Assembly: GCA_016929495.1 (NCBI GenBank) | Contig: JAFGIS010000240.1 | Coordinates: 1-35,562 of the forward strand | Source: Polyangiaceae bacterium | Lineage (GTDB): Bacteria > Myxococcota_A > Polyangia > Polyangiales > Polyangiaceae | Direction of reading: 5' to 3' | DNA: 35,562 bases | Shown: one piece after another, positions 31,561 to 35,562 of the stretch | Layout: each line of letters starts with the position of its first letter | Numbering within the stretch: the stretch's first letter is position 1 | Program-made: the position numbers and the translations under genes | Notes under the pieces: model-generated | Databases searched by the model: none | Seen by the model: only the letters and a program-made list of their open reading frames with translations | Told to the model about the DNA's origin: nothing

Positions 31561-33300
31561 ATGGCCCGCACGCTCCTTCCCAGGTCGAACAGCTCAACGG
31601 CTCACGTTGCTCCCGCGAGAGACCGGTCGGTCCAGTATGCGGCCAGCGTTCGCGCGGCGGCACGGCTGCTGGCCATCGGTCAGACCGTGTTGGCCGCGGG
31701 GGGCTGCGCGACTATCCTCGGCATCGACCACGACTACGGCGATCGTCCGGACAAGGCGTCGAAGCCGGGTGCCGCGGGCGCGAGTGCCGGAGAGACCGCC
31801 GGCGCGGGAGCACCGAGTGACGGCACCAGCACTGGCGGCAAGAGCTCGAGCGGCGGCACGAGCTCCGAAGCAGGCTCTGGGCCTGGCCCGAGCGAGGGCG
31901 GGGCTGCTGGCCAAGGCTCGGGAGGGACTGGCGGCTCCAGTCCTGGCGGCGCGAGCTCCGATGCGGGCTCCAGCTCTGGCGGCGCGAGCTCCGATGCGGG
32001 CTCCAGCTCTGGCGGCGCGAGCTCCGATGCAGGCTCCGGTCCGGGCGGCCCGGGCGGTGAGGGGAACACCGGCGGCTCCGATGCCGGCGTCACGGGCGGA
32101 GGCGGAGGGATCACCGGCGGCTCCGGTAGCGGCACGGGCGGAGCCCGAGGGAGCACCGGCGGCACAGGCGGGGCAGCGACAGGCGGCTCGGGTCTCGGCG
32201 GTGCGAGCACAGGCACGGGAGGCGCTTCGAGTACCGGCGGGCAGAGTGCCTCTGGCGGATCGGCGGGCTCCGCGGGCAGCGGTGGTGCCTCGCCAGCGGC
32301 AACGAAGGTTCAGAGCGGCTCGGCGACCATTCCTGCGGAGAGCACGACGGTCCAGGTATCGATCGATCCCATCGACTCCAGCAAGGCTTTTCTCGTCTTC
32401 GGCACACGCTTCGATTCGTCGAGCCCGGGTTTGACGTGCGTCTCGGGCCAGATATCGAGCAACGACCAGCTGACGTTCACCCACGAGACGGCCGCCAACG
32501 CCCCGGCCATTCCCATCCACTACTACGTTGCCGAGTTCCCGAACGGCGTGACCGTGCAACGCGGCAGCCATCTCATGAGCACCATGAGTGAAACCGTCAC
32601 GCTGCCTGCCAGTGTGGATCTGGCCACCAGCTTCCCCATCGTCACGTTCCGGAACACCGGGCTCACGTACAGCATGGACGATTTCGTGCGCGCCAAGCTG
32701 ACCAGCTCGGCGGAGCTCTCGCTCAGCGCGTCCGACCGCAGCGGCCGCGGCACCGTCGAGTGGCAGGTCGTTTCCTTCGACGGAGCGGCGGTGCAGAGCG
32801 GAGATCTCGACATCACGAGCGACACGACGCTCTTCTCCGCCACCCTGGCCGAGCCCGTGGATCCGGCACGAACCTGGCTGCTTCTGAGCTACGAGGTTTC
32901 CGACCTGGGCGGCGGTGCGTCCGAGCTCATGCTCACCGGGCGCGTGGATTCCTCGACGGAGCTTGCGTTCGAGCGCGCGGAAACGGCACCCGCGTCGGCT
33001 GGGCAGCTCACCTACTATGCGGTCTCCTTCGACGGCGCGAACGTGCAGAGCGCCACCCGCTACCTGTCCAGCGTTGCCACGGACACCGCCGCGCTCGGAT
33101 CCCCCGTGGACCCCACCAAAGCGATCGCTGCAGCGGCCGGCATCTACCAGCGCGGCGGAACCACCTCGTACACGACCGAGTCCAACCCGGGCCACGCGAC
33201 GTTCACGCTCGACCTGGGGACGGGAACCCAGTTGTCCCTGGCGCGGGGCGCCACGGACAGCGACGCGAGCGCCGATTACTACGTGATCGAGCTTCCGTGA
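31561..33300 (+). CDS. Repetitive lipoprotein with Gly/Ser linker
   Basis: The protein has 579 residues. ATG 31561 gives an Arg-containing n-region and a lipobox (VLAAGGC) followed by ATILGIDHDYGD, a start I recognise from myxobacterial lipoproteins. About 190 residues of Gly/Ser/Ala linker follow, including three near-identical 11-residue repeats. The C-terminal 330 residues are built from about three diverged modules of roughly 90 residues. Each has a VDPTKA/IDSSKAFLVF strand and ends in YYVAEFPNGVTVQRG, WQVVSFDGAAVQSGD or YYAVSFDGANVQS. The last module ends the protein with YYVIELP. Such beta modules suggest a surface fibre or adhesin, but I cannot name the family. The stop overlaps the next gene's GTG start. 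Confidence 0.8.
   Translation: MARTLLPRSNSSTAHVAPARDRSVQYAASVRAAARLLAIGQTVLAAGGCATILGIDHDYGDRPDKASKPGAAGASAGETAGAGAPSDGTSTGGKSSSGGTSSEAGSGPGPSEGGAAGQGSGGTGGSSPGGASSDAGSSSGGASSDAGSSSGGASSDAGSGPGGPGGEGNTGGSDAGVTGGGGGITGGSGSGTGGARGSTGGTGGAATGGSGLGGASTGTGGASSTGGQSASGGSAGSAGSGGASPAATKVQSGSATIPAESTTVQVSIDPIDSSKAFLVFGTRFDSSSPGLTCVSGQISSNDQLTFTHETAANAPAIPIHYYVAEFPNGVTVQRGSHLMSTMSETVTLPASVDLATSFPIVTFRNTGLTYSMDDFVRAKLTSSAELSLSASDRSGRGTVEWQVVSFDGAAVQSGDLDITSDTTLFSATLAEPVDPARTWLLLSYEVSDLGGGASELMLTGRVDSSTELAFERAETAPASAGQLTYYAVSFDGANVQSATRYLSSVATDTAALGSPVDPTKAIAAAAGIYQRGGTTSYTTESNPGHATFTLDLGTGTQLSLARGATDSDASADYYVIELP
31945..32043 (+). repeat. 33-bp tandem repeat, three copies
   Basis: Units at 31945-31977, 31978-32010 and 32011-32043 each encode GGASSDAGSSS; the third ends GSGP. 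Copies 1 and 2 are identical, and copy 3 differs at a few bases. The near-identity suggests recent slippage, so linker length may vary between strains. Confidence 0.9.
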
Positions 33301-33644
33301 ACGAGAGATCGCGTACCGGCAGAAGGACGACGAAGCCTGGCGCAGCGACAGCGCGCCGCCAAGCGAGCGCGATCGACGCGGGGACCGGCAGACTGTGGAC
33401 GGCAGTCCTGGTGGTCCTCGTCATAGGACTGGCGCTGAGCGGCGAGCTCGTTCGCCTGCATTTCGCGGCCGCGTCCAACCCGGCGCACCACAGCTACTGT
33501 TCCGTCAACGAGACGGTGAGCTGTGATGCGGTAACGCGGTCCAAGTACGCGCTCGTCTTCGGAGTGCCCCTCGCGATCTGGGGCGTCTTCGGCTACACCG
33601 CCATGGCACTGACGGCGGCGCTCGGGCTCAGGTGGACACGGTAA
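33297..33644 (+). CDS. Half-length VKOR-like membrane protein
   Basis: The gene encodes 115 residues from GTG 33297, which overlaps the preceding stop by four bases (GTGA). After a basic N terminus come two hydrophobic segments (LWTAVLVVLVIGLALSG; FGVPLAIWGVFGYTAMALTA). Between them is HSYCSVNETVSCDAV followed by SKYALVFGVPLAIWG, which matches the first half of bacterial vitamin K epoxide reductase homologues (YCSINE-xx-CD-V). That half carries the loop cysteine pair. The second half, with the CxxC active site and helices 3-4, is missing: the frame stops at TAA 33642-33644 and no continuation is visible in other frames. It is either a decayed gene or a reduced disulfide-handling protein. Confidence 0.72.
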   Translation: MNERSRTGRRTTKPGAATARRQASAIDAGTGRLWTAVLVVLVIGLALSGELVRLHFAAASNPAHHSYCSVNETVSCDAVTRSKYALVFGVPLAIWGVFGYTAMALTAALGLRWTR

Positions 33645-33697
33645 GCCAACCCTGCATCGATGCCGACCCTCCGGAGACGTAGACTCCCCTCACCAGC

Positions 33698-33847
33698 GTG
33701 ACCACCAAGCCCCCCCTGAAGTGCCCTTCCTGCGGCACCCCCAGGGTGGTCCCCATCCGGGGTCTGGGCGGGCACCATGGCGCAAGAGGCCGGGGGGGTG
33801 AACCGGGTGGCCCCCGCCACCGTCGTGAACCTCGCCCTCTAGGCTGA
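33698..33847 (+). pseudogene. Possible remnant of a small zinc-ribbon protein
   Basis: A 49-codon frame from GTG 33698 begins VTTKPPLKCPSCGTPRVVPI, which resembles the start of small bacterial zinc-ribbon proteins (PPLKCPSCG-x-VVPI-YG). Instead of the second cysteine pair, the rest is Arg/Gly-rich and looks out of frame. A frame change near 33755-33775 would give MAQEAGGVNRV, somewhat more protein-like. No ribosome site was seen. Confidence 0.3.
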
Positions 33848-33883
33848 GCACGCCAGCGGCGGGCACGCGGAACAGGCCAGCGA

Positions 33884-33937
33884 GGTCAAGGCGTGAGAGG
33901 CGCAGCAGGCCGCCCTCACGCCGCGCCGGCCTTGACC
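33884..33937 (-). terminator. Hairpin just after the GH8 gene
   Basis: GGTCAAG (33884-33890) pairs with CTTGACC (33931-33937), GCGTGAG (33891-33897) with CTCACGC (33915-33921), and GGCG (33899-33902) with CGCC (33911-33914). That leaves an 8-base loop and a 9-base bulge. The structure begins one base beyond the GH8 stop codon, a typical terminator position. There is no T-tract. Confidence 0.55.
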
Positions 33938-33938
33938 G

Positions 33939-35435
33939 TCAGTAGTACAGCTTGAAGTTGCCGCTCACATGCAGCATCGCCAGCATGTACAAGACCCCGT
34001 TCCAGTAATCGCGGTTCGGAACATTTGCCGACCAGAGCTTGTCGACGAAGGCCTTGCCGTCAGCGTCAGGCAAGCCAAACCCCAGGAGGGCATTACAGTA
34101 GGATGATGGTGGGCCCGCGTTCCTCTCGTGCGCGGCAAACATTGGCGCGTAGGTTTCGCTTTGCCAGGGGTCTGCCTTGAAGAAGTTGTAGTCCATCATG
34201 AGGTTCACGACGCAGCGGACCGAGTCAGCGTTGGCCGGCTGTGGCTGCGAGCCATCCCAAGACGACTGGTACGGACAGACCCCGTTCCCATCAACGCCGT
34301 GGTGGAAGAACTCGCGGCCATCCGTTATGGCAGTGTTCCAGAAGTCGGTATTGGCGGCGTCGAAGCAAGCCCAGACCTGGTAGAAGGCGGGCAAGATGTA
34401 CGACGGATCGGTGGTGTTGGCGCTGGCGACGAACTTCACGAGGTGCGGGTTCGTGTGAAAGTACTTAGTCCGGATGATGTCGAGCACCCATTGTGCTTCA
34501 GTGGCGTAGTCAAATTTGCCGGTATCGCCCCAACGATTGTGCGCAAAGATGAGCGCCGTCGCCATGTACTCCTCACCGTCTGGAGCACCGCCGTTCGACT
34601 TCTTGGAACCTGATGTCTGGCAGGACCATGCGATTTCGCCCGTGCATACGTCGCCGGAACAGCCCTGGGCCATGTGATTTCTTACCCAGGTCCAGAGACG
34701 GTCGAACTCTGTTTGATGGTCGAGCTGCACGGCGGCCATCATGCCGTAGGACATCCCTTCGCTGCGGACGTCGTTATTCCAGATGTCTTGGACGTAAGAC
34801 TCGTCCGAGCCGGGGCCGTTGAAATAGATGGTGCCCGAACCCGACGGATTGAAGAGCGAAGACCAGGCGTTGCTGACCTTGCCGTCCGACTCCTCCTGCG
34901 TATGGCCGGACACCGTTACGAACAGGTTGGGGTAAGTGGTGGGCGCCGGGATGCAACCTTCTACGACTGAACCGCCAGTGGAAGGGTCACCGCCGGTTGC
35001 CTGCCCGCCCGTATCCGAACCGCCTTTGGTGGACTCACCGCCCGTTGCCTGCCCGCCCGTGGGCGTGGTGCCCCCGGTGGCTGTGCCGCCAGTGGGGCTG
35101 GCGCCACCCGTGGGCGTGGTGCCCCCGGTGGCTGTGCCGCCGGTGGGTGATGTTCCGCCCGTTCCGGCCGTCGTGCCACCGCTCGCGTTGCCTCCAACCG
35201 CCACACTACCGCCCGTGCCCAAGCTCGTACCACCTGTCGCGGTGCCCCCGGAGCCCGACATGGAGCCACCAGACGGGAGTACTCCTCCTGTCGCGGCACT
35301 GCCGCCCCCTCCAGTAGGTTGAGCTCCGCCCGCAGCGTTGCCACCAGCACCTCCGTTGGAGCCGGAAGTTTCGGGGTCACCGCAAGCCGACGCCGAAGCC
35401 AGAACGAGCGCACAGACTGCAGCTGAGTTTCTCAT
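33939..35435 (-). CDS. GH8 xylanase (exo-oligoxylanase type), lipoprotein
   Basis: The protein has 498 residues. ATG 35435 gives a short lipoprotein signal (LVLASASAC); the frame is open to 35519, but that adds a hydrophilic extension. A linker of TGG repeats runs to about residue 160. The GH8 (alpha/alpha)6 domain follows, closest in pattern to reducing-end xylose-releasing exo-oligoxylanases: DVRSEGMSYGMMAAVQ with the general acid Glu226, EFDRLWTWVRNHM, APDGEEYMATALIFAHNRWG, TDPSYILPAFYQVWACF, and a late ADSVRCVVNLMMDYNFF. It would shorten xylan fragments at the cell surface, complementing the GH11 enzyme at the other end of the window. An endo-acting glucanase or xylanase is the main alternative. 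No strong ribosome site was seen. Confidence 0.9.
   Translation of the reverse strand: MRNSAAVCALVLASASACGDPETSGSNGGAGGNAAGGAQPTGGGGSAATGGVLPSGGSMSGSGGTATGGTSLGTGGSVAVGGNASGGTTAGTGGTSPTGGTATGGTTPTGGASPTGGTATGGTTPTGGQATGGESTKGGSDTGGQATGGDPSTGGSVVEGCIPAPTTYPNLFVTVSGHTQEESDGKVSNAWSSLFNPSGSGTIYFNGPGSDESYVQDIWNNDVRSEGMSYGMMAAVQLDHQTEFDRLWTWVRNHMAQGCSGDVCTGEIAWSCQTSGSKKSNGGAPDGEEYMATALIFAHNRWGDTGKFDYATEAQWVLDIIRTKYFHTNPHLVKFVASANTTDPSYILPAFYQVWACFDAANTDFWNTAITDGREFFHHGVDGNGVCPYQSSWDGSQPQPANADSVRCVVNLMMDYNFFKADPWQSETYAPMFAAHERNAGPPSSYCNALLGFGLPDADGKAFVDKLWSANVPNRDYWNGVLYMLAMLHVSGNFKLYY
35056..35141 (-). repeat. 35-bp direct repeats in the GH8 linker
   Basis: An identical 35-base string beginning CCCGTGGGCGTGGTGCCCCC occurs at 35056-35090 and 35107-35141, with 16 bases of related sequence between. 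It encodes the repeating GGTATGGTTPTGG linker. Exact identity implies recent duplication and probable length variation between strains. Confidence 0.85.
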
Positions 35436-35562
35436 CGCGACACCACTGCTCGATTTAAGCACGTTCTCGAAATGCTGCCCAGCTCCACGGCGGTGGGTCA
35501 CTGGGCCGAAAGATCGCATGAAGAACGGAGCGTCTTGTGCGACACGAGCAAGGCACGGCGTC

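Noticed and set aside
2141-35435. The window as a secondary-metabolite, defence or phage island
   Set aside because: No PKS/NRPS, restriction, toxin-antitoxin, CRISPR, integrase or phage structural genes were seen. The Uma2 protein alone is not evidence of defence.

Overview
The window looks like a chromosomal segment of a myxobacterium (Myxococcota, probably the Polyangia/Sorangium side). The DNA is very GC-rich. It encodes lipoproteins whose signal peptide is followed by a long Gly/Ser/Thr-rich 'GGSGG/TGG' linker, a MYXO-CTERM-like C-terminal tail, Myxococcus-type cysteine-rich repeats, two large Hanks-type Ser/Thr kinases and a zinc-ribbon/FHA protein. No rRNA, tRNA, CRISPR array, transposase or integrase gene was recognised.

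Layout. 1-1348: the tail of an unidentified gene, a terminator-like hairpin and a GH11 xylanase lipoprotein. 1349-2140: no convincing gene, but strong inverted repeats. 2141-5939 (minus): a putative winged-helix regulator directly followed by a cysteine-rich lipoprotein gene, then a lipoprotein/MYXO-CTERM gene broken by a single-base frameshift. 6242-10036: a small lipoprotein, a ClC chloride transporter with CBS domains, and an aldo/keto-reductase-fold protein without its catalytic tetrad. 10138-16826 (plus): coaX, then an overlapping FecCD-type ABC ATPase and permease, pcnB, and two cysteine-rich lipoproteins (one DUF1566 plus Myxococcus cysteine-rich repeats). 17210-20374 (minus): a GT4 glycosyltransferase, a double-FHA protein and a signal-peptidase-I homologue in which Ala occupies the catalytic Lys position. 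20530-22152 (plus): Ser/Thr kinase. 22173-23204 (minus): quinone-oxidoreductase-like MDR enzyme. 23331-24956 (plus): BT1/FBT-type transporter. 24978-26498 (minus): HDOD-GGDEF protein. 26837-27430 (plus): Uma2 nuclease-fold protein. 27487-28584: a PL9 pectate lyase with intact active-site residues but no start codon or signal peptide. 28948-33644 (plus): an operon-like run of a second Ser/Thr kinase, a TPR-like exported protein, a repetitive lipoprotein and a half-length VKOR-like protein. 33939-35435 (minus): a GH8 xylanase lipoprotein.

How it fits together. Three plant-polysaccharide enzymes (GH11, PL9, GH8) and several surface lipoproteins point to a soil saprotroph that displays hydrolases on its envelope. 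They sit among signalling genes (two kinases, an FHA reader, an HDOD-GGDEF protein and a putative regulator), but nothing in the sequence ties the signalling genes to the hydrolases.

The observations most worth following are the 36-bp direct repeats flanking a 4.1-kb block next to the decapitated PL9 gene, the frameshifted gene whose repaired product would carry both a lipobox and a MYXO-CTERM tail, the three enzyme homologues that have lost key residues or half their fold, and the structured gene-free region at 1349-2140. I did not find a clear new defence or mobile system.
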